64,000 bases of DNA from Bemisia tabaci (taxonomy: Eukaryota; Arthropoda; Insecta; Hemiptera; Aleyrodidae). This document shows, piece after piece, positions 11,269-23,211 of this stretch. The stretch covers positions 18,339,131 through 18,403,130 of the forward strand of contig NC_092795.1 of assembly GCF_918797505.1 (NCBI RefSeq), written 5' to 3'. Position numbers and translations under genes: made by a program. The notes under the pieces were generated by a model. The model was not told the origin of the DNA and ran no database searches. It was given only the letters and a program-made list of their open reading frames with translations. The stretch's first letter is position 1. Each line of letters begins with the position of its first letter.

Positions 11269-11464
11269 AGCGATCATACTTTAGGAAATGGCAAGCAAAT
11301 TTCCATGATCCCTCGTTGGCAGATCCTGCGGTCTCTTTTTGAAAAATGCTTTATATCAGAGGTTTGCATTTTGTAGTAATGAAACAAAAGTTGATTCACG
11401 CTGGATCATTGTGCATTTCTCGAGGAGTTATCGCACACATTTACACGCCGTTTTTCAAAACGCG

Positions 11465-11535
11465 GTCGCTTCGAAGAAATTCGACAACATCTTATACTCT
11501 TACGGTGTTCCTCTTAAGTGAGGCAGTATTCCCCT
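11465..11535. mobile_element. Possible degenerate right end of 'GTTGCCAAATTT' MITE
   Basis: AATTCGACAACATC then TTACGGTGTTCCTCTTAAG resembles the right terminus of the family at 945-1190 with several substitutions. No left end is found. Confidence 0.3.
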
Positions 11536-13432
11536 CCTACGGTGGGTCTGGCTTTGTTGCTGAGGGGTCTGAATTTGCATCCAACGCTTGAAAAACACGA
11601 AGGCGGTGCGACTCGCATAGAGACGGGAAGACTTGTTGGAATGGCGATAAGGCTTGACGGAGTGTCGAGTTTTGACGGGTAACTTGTTAAATTGTGTTTT
11701 GATGGTTAAACTTCATCCATAAATTTCAACGGTGTAATGGAAATAAAAGATCGAATGTCCTTTGAAAGTCAGGCACCGAGAACTAGGAAAGCCGTCTCTG
11801 CCAAATATAAGGGGATACAATGATGCAGGATGCACCGACATACAGCAGAATAGCTGAACAAATGTCTGAGTTCAAGAGTGTTTCAGTTTCAGTGTGTGGG
11901 AAAGGGGGGGGGGTTGCCTTCTGCCCCTCACAAATGACTTTCCCTCCTGAAATAAGGAACTAAAATTAGGAGATGCAAACCCTTGCTTTACCTAAAATTG
12001 GTTGTATTCTGCGATAAGGAACCGCAATTTTTGACTTATTTTAGAAATAACATATAAGTCGATCTTCTCTTCAGTAAAAAGAAAATTTTAAATCGCGGAT
12101 GAACTTTGTGTGAATGTGCACTTGAATGGTGAAATCATCTGGACACTGAGAACAATAAACTCGAAAACAAATGAGGTAGGAAACAAGTTTAAAAGTCATG
12201 AATTTCAATTCTGCAGTTGTAGACTAAGCTTGCTGTTGGGGTGGTAGATGAGGAATCTTGATATGAAATACAGAGGAAAAAAGTGATGGTAAGGATCCAT
12301 TGAACTTCAACATCGCAAGGTGCACGTGGTTCATGCGAAGCATAAATATTGATCATCGGATTAGGTCTCTGGTTTAACGGGGTGACTTTGAGTGATGTTC
12401 ATGTTTTGATATTAGGGCAATCAATCAGGTGCACGAGACTCCCCTTTCCCGTGGCTGAGGAGCGTTATCAACTTGCTGAAGAACAGAAAGTAATCAAATT
12501 TTGGTCCCCACTCAGACGCTTTTTTATGAAAGTGGCCTACAATTAGCAGTGCAGCACCGATATTTTTAGAAGAGGACCGTCGCGCCACGTGAAAAAAAGG
12601 GCTCAGAGTAATCAAAAGTGAAAACTAGAAAATTAAGTGAAAATGAATCGATCGTAAACCGAAATGAATTACAAGTAACCCAGTAAGCCTGTTGATGTAA
12701 GGCCTTTGAGCTGATGTCGTGTTAGTTAGTTTTGTTAGTTCGTGTTAATTATTTTACTTCGACCTAGAGCACATGTTTTAGCACCTTGGAGATCGAATTG
12801 CATACCTCACAAAATGCAGGAACTGCGAGTGGATTCCTTTTTACTGGTCCAGCAGTCAATAATAATTTGAAAATGCAAATGAATCTCGAAACACTCATTT
12901 AACTCACAAAATGTTGATTTACGTATCTAAGAAATTGATGGAACTTGATAGATTGGATCCAGTGATTTGTCGCAGTGATCAATAAATTATAGGGATATCG
13001 AAACAAAGTATAACATGTATCGTTTAATTGGCTCAGAAAACGTAAAGACAGGCAGTTAAGGATCTCATACATAAAGTTTTTCTTCAGAATATAATCCCTT
13101 GCTCTTTCCCATAAAAAACGTTTACAGTTTTATAGGGAAGGGGCATCAACGAGAGGTTGGCTTGTTTTAAATTTTTTTCCCGCATCGGTTTTGCGGTGGA
13201 GGAGTCTTAACAATGTTACGCAAGGATAGTACGGAAAGGAATGGTGATGGTAGTAACCGGTATAAAATAATGTAAACAATTGAATCAATCCACTGACTGA
13301 ACGACAATGGCAAGTGCGTTTGAAACCCGTTGCGCATTTCAATACGAATTACCTTACCTGCTAAACTCAACAATTCAAACTGACAATTTTAATGCAAGTA
13401 ACAAATATATATATGACACTGTTAATACATTT
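11536..13432. other. No recognisable gene or element
   Basis: AT-rich sequence with a short G run at about 11907-11915 and only chance frames. No inverted repeat, RNA gene or exon is visible. Confidence 0.45.
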
Positions 13433-13680
13433 GAGGGGCTTGGAGGACAAGGCGCATAAGTGCAGTTTTTTCTATATCGAGGAAACTTATTTGAAGTTTT
13501 GAAATTATATGGCTCCTTATGATAGAAAGAAAGTTCAAACTGACCTCGTGATGCTTAAAAATTGGAGTTTAGGTGCGCATTTTTCATAGAATATGCACTA
13601 AGACTAGGTGTTTTTGAAATCAATAATAGCTCCATTTTTTCAAAAACTGCACTTATGCGCCTTGTCCTCCAAGTCCCTCG
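13433..13680. mobile_element. MITE, 'GAGGGGCTTGGAGGACAAGG' family, copy 1
   Basis: A 248-bp element with ~38-bp terminal inverted repeats: GAGGGGCTTGGAGGACAAGG at the left and CTTGTCCTCCAAGTCCCTC at the right, followed inward by CGCATAAGTGCAGTTTTT and its complement. The interior is non-coding. Copies at 32630-32878 and 35821-36034 share the interior. Confidence 0.85.
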
Positions 13681-14083
13681 TTTGACATGTCATTTGATGT
13701 TGACTTTGATACTTCGTGAATGTGCTTCTCATCGTTCCCTTTCTCTAATCGATCAAGGATGCCTTGAGGCTACACATCCGGCGAAGCAGGCTCATTATAT
13801 TTCGCCGGCTGTTCTGGTAGACTTCCAGGCGTCGACTCAGTCAATTAGCTAATGTCTGAGTTCGACAATTTTCACCGAAGGATTGACAGTTAAAGCGCCG
13901 AGGGCAGGTCATGTCCGTATCTGCGATAACGGTTCTGCGGACAGCCGAGGGTTGGTTAAACAAGTTCCGTTCGCTACATTTTTACAGCTTGATACTGGGT
14001 GCATCAATTAGAGCTTGCTACATTGTTTCAGTGAACCATATATGAATGTAGGCTTGACGTGCTTTGGATATTTTCGATGTTAC
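13681..14083. other. No recognisable gene or element
   Basis: Mixed-composition sequence between two repeats; nothing recognised. Confidence 0.4.
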
Positions 14084-14336
14084 CGTCTGAAACACGATGG
14101 TGCTACTTGGATGATACCTAAAATCAATCCTTAAGCTCAAAAAAGTTGTTAAGGTCGGAACGGTAATGGAGGAGAATGCCCATTTGGCTATAATATGTTG
14201 GCATTAGGTATATCATTCACTGGGGGAGGGGGGGGGTTGTTTTATTGAGATCTCAATTTAAAGGGCTTTTTTGAGCTTATGGGTCGATTTTAGATATAAC
14301 CGATAGCACTCTTGTATTTCCTCTTAAGTTTCGCAC
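14084..14336. mobile_element. Diverged foldback element, copy 3
   Basis: Shares GAAACACGATGGTGCTAC, AAGCTCAAAAAAG and GGTAATGGAGG with the foldback at 4517-5023, and the right arm repeats TTTTTTGAGCTTATGGGTCG. The outer ends and loop are lost or changed; a G-rich run at about 14221-14234 occupies the middle. Confidence 0.5.
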
Positions 14337-14579
14337 AGGTTCAGATCCGGGTTGATGAAAAATTCCCAGGTATATGAGTCAGAGCTCTATTTTCATAGCC
14401 TCTTCAACTGACGTTACCCGGCAAGTTCTTTAAAAGATGCACCATGGACTAATATTGGGCCTTGATGATATTCTATGAAAAATTACCTTCCATTCCCCTT
14501 ATTTTTTTCGAATTTTACATTTGATACCAATTGTCTGCCTAAAATGGACTCAGCTTGGTTCATTCAACCGTTACATGGA

Positions 14580-14817
14580 GAGAAGCTGTATAAGCATTTA
14601 AACATTGCCAAATTTTGCCAACAAAAACAATCATTTTTGTATTAAGTTTTGAATATTTCCTCCTCATTTGCACGCATTTGCGATTAAATGAAGAATAAAA
14701 TTCTCGGAAAAATCCGGGAAAAAAATAACCGTGAGTTTTGCTGGACATTCAAATTTTATCAGAGAATATTTGGCAACCATTGAAGGTTCATACGGCGTTT
14801 ATCCTCAGCATGACAGC
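14580..14817. mobile_element. MITE, 'GTTGCCAAATTT' family, copy
   Basis: Left end TATAAGCATTTAAACATTGCC then AAATTTTGCC; right end TATTTGGCAACCATTGAAGG and CATACGGCGTTTATCCTCAG. AT-rich, non-coding interior of the usual length for the family. Confidence 0.65.
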
Positions 14818-16061
14818 AATCGCCCCTCCTTAATGAATCAGTGTTGAAATCAGGATAGGTAAAAGCTTTACAGGTTAACAGGAACATGGGATACGTATTC
14901 ATTCCCTTTGATTGTGTTTACCTTTTTCCTCATGCTCACAAATCGCCTTCCGAATTGTGAGTATGCAACATACAAGGCGCGGCGCGGCGTCCGGCCGTGA
15001 CTGAACTGAACAGTTAGACTGATAATAAGTTTTATAGGAGGAAACAAGCCGCATCAAATAGGGACTGAGAGAAATACGTTTGAAAATGTATTCCTCCAGG
15101 ATATGAAATGTCAAACATACATGGTGAATCCTAATTTCCATGTGCAAAATATTCTGTCTTGTTGAATTTTTGACAGAGGGAAATGTACGACTATTGCTGA
15201 CATTTTCTATTATAAATAATCTGAAAAACTGATAAACTTCGAGGATTTGAACCAGAACAACGTCATTTTCACAGTAACAAAAACTTTTAAAATCAAATTA
15301 TTGTTTAAGTTTTTCCAAAATTGTATCACGTCACAATCATCCTGGCATCTGATTGATCAAAAACAGTTTTGCTTATATAGAGTGGACGTGAATAGAGTAT
15401 TAATTCTTATCACAGATAAAGCTCTGTCTCTATCTTCCGTCAATATGAGGTCCGAATGACTGTATGACAGCCTTAGACTCGCGGACCAATCAGAAATAAG
15501 AGGCACGGTGTTTTTGTACTGAAAGGATCTAAATGGTAATACTCTCCTTATAAAGGGACCCTGGACCAAACAAGAAGCATCGCTCAAAACAAAAGAGTGA
15601 GACGCAACCATAAAAAAATAGAAAAAGCTTTGCCTTCACTTTTTTACCTGCAAATGCCATGCACAGAATCAGTTCCATCCTCAATTGAATGGGTCTCGAT
15701 CGGTGCTTGATATTGACCTTTACCCCCCGTTAAGGCATAAGCATTAATTATGTCAGAGGCGCACAATGGTGAAATGTGTTCAATTAGTGAACGTGAATTG
15801 CTCGGGCTGGCATCTTTCGGCTGGCACAGCGTCCCCCCTCCCCCCAATCTCGGAATGGTCGTCTGGATGCCCGATTCCCCACAGGTACCGCACAATCGAT
15901 CTTGCCCGCATCGATACTTTAAACGGGCTCTTATGTGCGAGTCGAGCTTCGATATATTGTACGCTTCGCCGTAAGTTATCGTTAAATATATCGATTCGGC
16001 TGCAAGTCGGTGCGCAGGACGGTTCTCCGGGTCTTGAGTCGCGGTATTACGACACACCTAA
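14818..16061. other. Intergenic, GC-rich tracts, no supported gene
   Basis: Contains GGCGCGGCGCGGCG at about 14976-14989 and a GC-richer part from 15830. Frames on both strands at 15644-16057 and 15766-16188 are mutually overlapping and unrecognised. Confidence 0.4.
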
Positions 16062-16130
16062 CTGCACCGGCGCGGCGCGGCGCGGCTCGGCGGGGCGATT
16101 GGCCTATAAACTCAACAGAGCAGAACTTGG
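16062..16130. repeat. GC-rich repeat 'TGCACCGGCGCGGCG...AACAGAG', copy 1
   Basis: AACTGCACCGGCGCGGCG is followed by TATAAACTCAACAGAG. A related arrangement, CAACTGCACCGCTGCGC then ATAAATTGAACAGAG, lies at 34638-34700, so this is a dispersed repeat and not a unique CpG island. Confidence 0.45.
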
Positions 16131-16904
16131 GCTTCCACGATACGTTTATTTATTTTTCTGTTTTGAAATACTGCACCGTACCGGCTGAATTCCCACTTCG
16201 CCGGATTCCGTCGAGATGGAGGACTTAGATACGCTGAGAATCTGAGAACGCTGAAAAATTGGCGTGTTCGGATCGGGCTGATTGTGAGCGGGGCCAAAGA
16301 GAGGGGGCAGTACTTTACTCCTCGCCTGGGGTCGCGTCTATGAGGCCCCTATGCAAACGAGGTACGAAATGAAGGGGTGGATGTTAGATGCTGCCGCGGG
16401 ATTATTCTGTGGTAAGAGAAGGTTATCAGCGGTCTAACTATTGTCGTTCATTTGTTCGGTTTCGCTTGTAAAGTTAGACCAATCAGAGTCACTTATGTAT
16501 TTACAGTGGGTGCTGAACTTTCGACGCACGTGTGGCTATTTTAAGTTTCCAACAATAACTTATTTTAATTCAATTTAGTTATTTATTCATTTATTTTTTA
16601 AAAAATAAAATAATAATAATGGCAACAGTAAACACAATATCCGGCCAAAGAATGAGAAACTGAAGCCATGTAGGTAAATTTTTCAAAATAGCTATTCTTG
16701 TCGATCGAGTCACTCGGAAGTTAAGTTTTCGACTTAAATAACTTTGTGGACACGGATCCACCGGGAATCCAATTTTCACCTAAATTTCATCCAATTGTTA
16801 TCGAGCTATGATCTATCAGATGATTGATTCGTTAGAAAATTTTGGTTTCTGATCGCTAAGCCAATCAGGAGAATTCAATGTTAACGCAATGTAACGGAAG
16901 GGTA

Positions 16905-17172
16905 AGCTGTGATTCTTGCGCCGTAGTGCATGCCTCTCAACATTTGGTAAAACTTTTTTTCAGCAATTAAAAATCTGTTTAATATTCTTCGTATATCCCC
17001 AATAATGGGAAGATCATGCACTTATAGCCCCATCTCCCTTAGTCTCTTCTCAACAACCAGTCCTCGGCAACCGTTAACGGAGACAATCAAACTCGATTCG
17101 CCTGGCCGTATTGAACCCAGGATCTCTTGATCATAGAGCCAGCGTTACAGCCACTACACCACAATAGGTCGA
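16905..17172 (-). mobile_element. tRNA-derived SINE (minus strand)
   Basis: On the minus strand a tRNA-like head reads TGGTGTAGTGG at 17161-17151 (box A of the RNA polymerase III internal promoter) and, 33 bases on, GGTTCAATACG at 17117-17107 (box B consensus GGTTCRANNCC, one mismatch). The T-arm does not pair properly and there is no clean acceptor stem, so it is not an intact tRNA. A tRNA-unrelated body follows down to about 16905, ending near an AAAAAAAG tract. The lower boundary is approximate. Confidence 0.6.
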
Positions 17173-17281
17173 CTTTTTAAAAAATCGATCTTAGTAAATA
17201 TCAATTATTTCACACGTATTTAAACGGACGAATATCAGTGTTGTCAACTTGCTTCAGTCGTCGCAAGTTTCAGAAACGGAG

Positions 17282-17445
17282 CAGTGGTGATGCATGAATG
17301 ATCGATTATCGACATTTCCCCATTTGAAGCTATAATGAAGAATCGATTAATAAGGTGTTCGTTGCAAACACCCTGTTTATCGATCCTTTTTCATAGGTTT
17401 AAATAACAGATAAATCGATATACCGCAAAGCACGCCACGCCATTG
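17282..17445. mobile_element. hAT-type MITE, copy without clear target duplication
   Basis: 164 bp; ends CAGTGGTGATGCATGAATG and CAAAGCACGCCACGCCATTG, with the family interior CCCATTTGAAGCT and CCTGTTTATCGATCC. The flanking octamers AAACGGAG and GAACAGAA match only partly, so the insertion is probably old. Confidence 0.75.
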
Positions 17446-17803
17446 GAACAGAAGCAGCGCACGGATAACCACTCAGCGACGGCCGAACTTCCGCCTGATA
17501 TCAAGTGTAACGCAGCCCAAGTTACCTGGATTTAGTTGTGACGAGGAGGAAGCAGATATTGCTAAGCGAAGAGAAGTATCTTCAATTTCGGATTGAGCCC
17601 GCTTTCGTGTAGAGAATACCTCCACCGCGGCTCATGACGAACTGTAGAAATGATCTTTTCGCTTAACGTCCGAATATCCGTCTTAAAGTGGTGTGACTGA
17701 GCCGGGCTGCGCAGGATAATGAGCAGCGTCCTGCACGAAATTCGAGAGCTGTACCTTATTTTATGACTCGAATTTTTCATCGTCAAGACGAATCTATCAC
17801 TCA

Positions 17804-17932
17804 ACTGGACGCATCTAAACGAAAAAGAATTATATCCATTGTGATGTGAACCCTATCATGCATGAATTTTTATGGGTGTTAGGGCTCTTATCCGAGTGGA
17901 TATGGTTCTTTTTGAGTTAAATACTTCCAACT
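17804..17932. mobile_element. Short palindromic MITE (~128 bp), copy 1
   Basis: The ends CTGGACGCATCTAAACG and the complement of TTGAGTTAAATACTTCCAA pair imperfectly. The centre (CATGCATGAATTTTTATGGGTGTTAGGGCTC) corresponds to the centre of the 23084-23211 element, and the lengths agree, so the two are one family. Confidence 0.6.
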
Positions 17933-19980
17933 AGTACAGGAGGTTACTCTTCCGAAAGCAGGTACTCGAATACCGCCTGTCGGACACTATTGCGGGTATA
18001 GACATGCTCTTACAATTTGGCAATTGTTTCATCGTTAGCCCGTGTTAAGAGATCAACTTAAACAGCTTTTAGAAAAGTTTTAATCCTCTTTCAGGTGCTG
18101 AGAATAGCTTCTGGTATGATTTGAATCGCATTTTACAGAAAAAAGCAAATTCGATAACAGTGTTTTTATAATCATGCAACTTCTTTGTTGCTATAAATAT
18201 TGCTGAATATTTGCACAGTACCTAATATAATTTGCACAAACATTTTCCTTTAAAATTAAAATTCTTTGGTAGAAAAACAAAATCGATCTACTAATTTACG
18301 TTTTTTTATATGAAGATGAAAACGCACGGTTTTGAAAATACCCTATAATCAAGCTGGTTCTCTTCTGTTGAAAATGATCCATTTTTAGCTTGAGTTCAAA
18401 GCATGATTTCAGCAATGTAACATCGCAAATTTTATCTTTTTAGCACATGGAGAGATATGAATGAAATGCTAAACAATGTACGCTAAGTCGTGCTATAAAA
18501 TTAAAGTCCTTATTGAAATCAGGCTAAAAATTTTACCAAAGGCTAGTTTCATCATCAGCTTTTATTTTAGCTGCAAGTCGATAAAATGCTCAGGTTACCA
18601 AAAACGGGGCGAAAAGACCCTTTTTTCGGCAAACTTGGTCATTGCTGGTTAAGATGACCATAACTTCTGGTTTTGAAATACATACAATCTGGTATTGTAG
18701 TGGTCTCAACTCTAATCCTGGTTGTCATTTTCAAATTTTTTCTCAGTACCGTTTTGACTGATAAATTTCAGCTTAAAATTTCATCCTGAGCGTTTTTAAG
18801 TAAACTCTGAACATTGATGGCCATATGCATTAAACTGAAGTTTCATTTCCTCCAAATTATGTAGTTTTTTTGGAATACAGTTTTACCAAACGCATTGGAT
18901 AGCTACGACGCGTAAGTAATACATTCATAAATACAATTGGAGATTAGCATAAAACAAAACCGTCAAACAATGAGACGAGTTGAAGTCATTCAGATTGCTT
19001 ACCCGGAAGAAGTGGGTTTGCTCCACCTGAAAACGCGACTGAAGTAAGTACCTGAGTAGGTAGTGAAGTGGCGGTGAAAATCTGTTTACTAGCTAGTCAG
19101 GCGACTATATTGTCATTCCGTATCAATGAAAACAGTCAATAAAAAACATCAATGCGATAAATATAGGCAGAAGTGGATCGTAGTTTTAAATTAATCACCC
19201 CCCCCCCCCTTCACGCACTGACACAAAATACAGTCACTATGAGAGGGGCATTAGATACTCTTTGCTGAAATTTTTTTTCAGAGAACTCTCAGCTCAGGGT
19301 CAGAAAGTTTTATTTTCAATCACAAATTGAAAAGACGTAACCCTCCAAATATTTTAGGAATTTATCATTTGAGACCGTTGATCGGATGAGGAAGGGGCTA
19401 AGTCCAAAAATACGTGAAAATTGAGTTATTGATGTTAGGGCAAAGATAGGGATTTACAAATATTTTGGGATATTTTGCATCCGAAAAATTTAAACCAAGC
19501 TGAACTTTTGGTAGATAAAAATTAGCATTTTACAAATGTAGTTTCGATAGAAAATAAATAAATAAATTGAAATTCTAGTTTCTTATGTGTATGATATGAA
19601 ATGGCGAGATTGTAGTATAAGTATCGTACGACTCTCGTTGGCATGAACATGTAATACAAGCTCGAGCTATCGATAACCATACATTTCAACTCATTTTGTA
19701 AGGTGGGCATACGTTTGTGTTATGATTTCAGGTATGGATTGGCCAATTGGCGATCATCCTTTGTTGGCCAGCAGGGCTGAGCAGAGGCGCCTTCAGTCAA
19801 AATTTAGGAGCCTTATTGGGTTTTTTGAAAAATATCTCGTAGGTACAACTCTTCTAAGAGAGGGTCCCCCAGATCCGTTTTTCGGCGAGAAATACCTCCG
19901 GAAAAATTATAGGTAGTCCACCCCTGTATGTTTTTTCAATTGTGGCGGGTCTGTCAATGACACATGTTAAGCATGTATAC
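17933..19980. other. AT-rich intergenic, poly-C run, no supported gene
   Basis: Long AT-rich stretch with a 12-base C run at 19198-19209. Frames at 19522-19710 and 19722-19916 are short and unrecognised. No element ends are visible. Confidence 0.45.
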
Positions 19981-20000
19981 ATATACAAGAGTCACTTTCA

Positions 20001-20065
20001 CAGCCCTCTCTGGCGCTCTGCGACGCCTAACCGCCACATAACTTGGTCCTCCCACATAGCAACAT
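20001..20065 (-). pseudogene. Short non-LTR reverse transcriptase 3' fragment
   Basis: TGGCGCTCTGCGACGCCTAACCGCCACA (split by key positions 20011-20038) corresponds on the minus strand to the WRLGVA end of the RT family at 44679-45389. Only the last ~20 codons remain. Confidence 0.55.
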
Positions 20066-20275
20066 CTCTCAAATCTGCAAAAAAGAACCATAGTACGCAC
20101 TCACTCGGTGGATGACGTTATTACGGTAATTTTCAATAATCAAAGTCTTTGCGAAAACTACCGTAACACGATTATTTAACACATGCAACCCACTCATTAT
20201 GAGTAACTTTTCATTCCTATTAGATGTGACCTATTTATGGATCGTCCCTATAGGGTTTGTTTATAGATTCTATTT

Positions 20276-20412
20276 GGACTACATTTTGCAATGAGGAACT
20301 ATAATTTCTGGCTCAGTTTAGAAACACCGTCCGTACCATTAGTTATCTTTTGCACATTAGTGTTTTTACAGATGAGCTAGAAATTATAGTTCCGCATTGC
20401 AAAACGCAGTCC
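20276..20412. mobile_element. MITE with GGACTACATTTTGC ends, copy 1
   Basis: 137 bp with ~45-bp inverted repeats: GGACTACATTTTGCAATGAG and AACTATAATTTCTGGCTC at the left, and GAGCTAGAAATTATAGTTCC then GCAAAACGCAGTCC at the right. Both ends are flanked by ATTT, a possible short target duplication. A second copy begins at 63949. Confidence 0.8.
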
Positions 20413-21729
20413 ATTTATGGATCATTGTGAAATATGCACAAGAGAACTATAAACGTTGAGTCATCGCTAACTTTGGATAAACGCCGAGCTAGTGAATTGG
20501 GCAACTGACCCACCCTAATTAAAACTGCTTCACCTCTTCCGAATGCACTAGTAATGATGGGTATTGCCTAATCGAGTGCTTCTGACTAGTCAGCACTAAC
20601 CTGGGTCAAACTTTGTTTCCAAAGTCTAGTTCAAATGCGGTTACAGCATAGCTCGTGTCAACCCAGGTCAGGTGAGATGGATTTATCTGCATCCGATAAT
20701 GCATTTATGCATGCGAATTGTGATTGATGAGCTTATTACTGGATTATGGCGCCGCTTGAGAACTATGTTGAGCTCTTGAGACGATCTCACTAACCATACC
20801 CAACATTTTTATTCTTACCTCGACACTTCGATCAAAACAATGGTATCTCGTTATCCAGAGAGTCAGCTTTTTTTTACCTATTCAAGAAGCGATATAATTA
20901 TCTTCGACTGATTTTCATATATCGATGAGTGCTTATATAAACGTGTTTTTGTACCTCATTTTTTTCTCTAACCCCGATAGAGAAAAAAGTATCAACCCTA
21001 GGAGATCGCAAAGTTATCCTTTCTATGGCTCTCTAAAAATTGGCATACCGCAATCATTACGAGATGTGTGATTAACCCCAATGGGTTGATCCTAAATATT
21101 TACGTTTTCATTAAAAATTAAAAGTTTCTCTCAATTTGCACGTTGCAATTTATTGGAAATGAAACTATTTCATAAGTATGGTAGATGACGTCATCCATCC
21201 CATCATGTGGGTTCTTTCACCTTGATATAATGAATCGAAGTTGTAGATTATTCATGTCGATACCGCATACTGAGACCGAGGTGGACAGGGAACTACAGTG
21301 AGCACAAAGACGCTGAATAATGTGTTCTTTAAAAGGCATCCCCTAGCCGCTTTAGTATTTAAAACGCAGATGATATTGAATAGCCGCATGAACTCCTGCT
21401 AATTGCGTTTATGCATTCATCTCGATTCCACGATTTTGGAAAAAATGCAGCTTTAATAAGTTGATTTTTGCTCAACTTTAAAAAAAGACCATTTTATCTA
21501 AAAACAAATGGCACCCTCTCCCTCTCCTCAATGAACGGTCTGATTTATGTATATTGTGTTCCACCCCAATATAAGTCATAGCGATGTTCATGTAGATACT
21601 TAGAAACTTAGTTTTATTAACATTTTTACCCTGCGAATTGTACTTACGATTATCAGAATATAAATTTTAAAACGATACCGGTTAGTGTGAATTAAATTTC
21701 TTATTTATAAAGGGAGGATTTAAGCAACA
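20413..21729. other. No recognisable gene or element
   Basis: AT-rich intergenic sequence without repeat ends, tRNA-like boxes or coding-like exons that I can support. Confidence 0.4.
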
Positions 21730-21941
21730 GCGTGGACACGGATGCCATTTGATAGATTGACTAAGAAAGTTCTGGATTGCCCCCCCCCCCCCCCACTAGA
21801 ACACGTCGACGACGCCCTGCCAAATCGTGGATTGGGGGAATGATAAGGCAGGAAATGAGGAGATGCGATCTGACGGAGGAGTTCTGGCAGGATCGCTATC
21901 AGTGGCGGTTGGGTGTCGCAGAGCGCACAGGAGCGCTATAA
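21730..21941 (+). pseudogene. Non-LTR reverse transcriptase 3' fragment with poly-C expansion
   Basis: Plus-strand remnant of the family at 44679: DRLTKKVLD in one frame, a run of 15 C (21780-21794) where the family encodes PPGRR, then RRRPAKSWIGGMIRQEMR and FWQDRYQWRLGVAERTGAL with a stop at 21939-21941. The C run shifts the frame, so the two halves are not joined. The ending WRLGVA...AL-stop matches the family's C-terminus exactly in position. Confidence 0.75.
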
Positions 21942-22297
21942 GAGTGACTTGTTGGTAGTAGCAGTAGTAGGATTTAAGCAATTATTTTACCATTTCTTAA
22001 CTTTATACCCTCAGCTACTAATTCAAAATCTTTACTTTGCCAACTGAGTTTATCCAAGAGCGTGGGGAAAAGGAAATCATGAAGGTCTGACACGAATTTT
22101 TCATCCCCAAAAATGATTCTGAATAGTGTAAGATTCTAGTATGTTCGTGTAAAGTTTGGAGTTTCGGGTTGTTTACGTTTCACTGGATAATCCACTTTTT
22201 TAAGAAACTGTTCATCACGAACCTTGGATAAAAATGTCCGGCTCAAAACTACGCAAATTCTAGACAGAACAACACCTAACTGCTTAATTTACAAAAG
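21942..22297. other. No recognisable gene or element
   Basis: Short gap between a retroelement fragment and a MITE; nothing recognised beyond AT-rich sequence. Confidence 0.4.
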
Positions 22298-22554
22298 TCG
22301 TCGTTTCCCGCACGAAGGAACTTAACTCCATTCCAAGGTTGCCAAATTGACTCAAACAATTAATTTATTTTACAAAAATGAACGTAAGCAATTTTTATCC
22401 AAAATATTTCTGTTTTTTGCTCGGAATCCATAGAAGAATCAGGGAAATTTTCAGTCAGAAATGCTCAAGACTCTCTTGATTAATAGGCAATTTGCGAGGG
22501 GAAATTTGGCAACATTGGAATGGAGTTACGTTCTTTCGTCCGGGAGACAACGAA
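22298..22554. mobile_element. MITE related to 'GTTGCCAAATTT' family, variant ends
   Basis: About 257 bp with ~50-bp inverted repeats: left CGTTTCCCGCACGAAGG then AACTCCATTCCAAGGTTGCC; right GGCAACATTGGAATGGAGTT then CTTTCGTCCGGGAGACAACG. The inner part of each end is the GTTGCCAAATT motif of the larger family, but the outer ~35 bases differ. Confidence 0.75.
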
Positions 22555-22725
22555 GTGTGTAATTAACAACCAAGGGTGAAACGTACATGCTATAATGAGT
22601 TATTTTGCACGCTACCGTCGGGATTCAATCCCTGACCTAGCACTTTTGATATTGTGATGCGCTTTTCCGACATTTCATATTGCGAAAGGTCATTTATCGA
22701 ATTTGCTCTAGTTTTCCTGCATCAA

Positions 22726-22782
22726 TTTTTCTAGACTACCAAGATTAGTTTTTTTTCTAGACTACCAAGATTAGTTTTTTTC
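22726..22782 (+). repeat. Tandem duplication of a ~27-bp unit
   Basis: TTTTTCTAGACTACCAAG plus ATTAGTT occurs twice back to back. A third, diverged copy (TTTTTCTGGACTCGAAG) lies at about 22828-22845. Confidence 0.75.
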
Positions 22783-23083
22783 TAATACTACCTACAAAGT
22801 GGAATATGCTCAAGTTTTCCTGTTGCAATTTTTCTGGACTCGAAGATTAATTTATTACCCTTTTTTGTTCCTTCTTTATTCGTAACATTCAATCCCTACA
22901 AAGTTTCCGATCGCATCTCTAAACCACGTGAATTTTGATTTCTTTTTCGAAATGAACAACAACAATCAGACTGATTTTTATTTTAAGAAATCAGATACGA
23001 AGTCACTTGCGGCTTCTCTATCCAAAACAAATACTGCGCCACTGGGACGATAAATGCACTTACCCAATGCAAATACCAACACA

Positions 23084-23211
23084 ATTGGACGTATTTCTGC
23101 CGAACGGAACTGCGTGCATTATGACGTGAGCCCTGATATGCATATATTCTTATGGGTCTCACGGCTCATGCCATAATGCACATAGTTGTGTTTGGCAGAA
23201 ATACGTCCAAT
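23084..23211. mobile_element. Short palindromic MITE (~128 bp), copy 2
   Basis: The ends ATTGGACGTATTTCTGCC and GGCAGAAATACGTCCAAT are perfect complements over 18 bases, and the arms continue to the centre (GTGAGCCCTG against TCTCACGGCTC). Non-coding; related to 17804-17932. Confidence 0.8.

Noticed and set aside
17101..17170. A functional tRNA gene
   Set aside because: A and B boxes are present but the T-arm and acceptor stem do not pair, so it is a SINE head or a tRNA relic.
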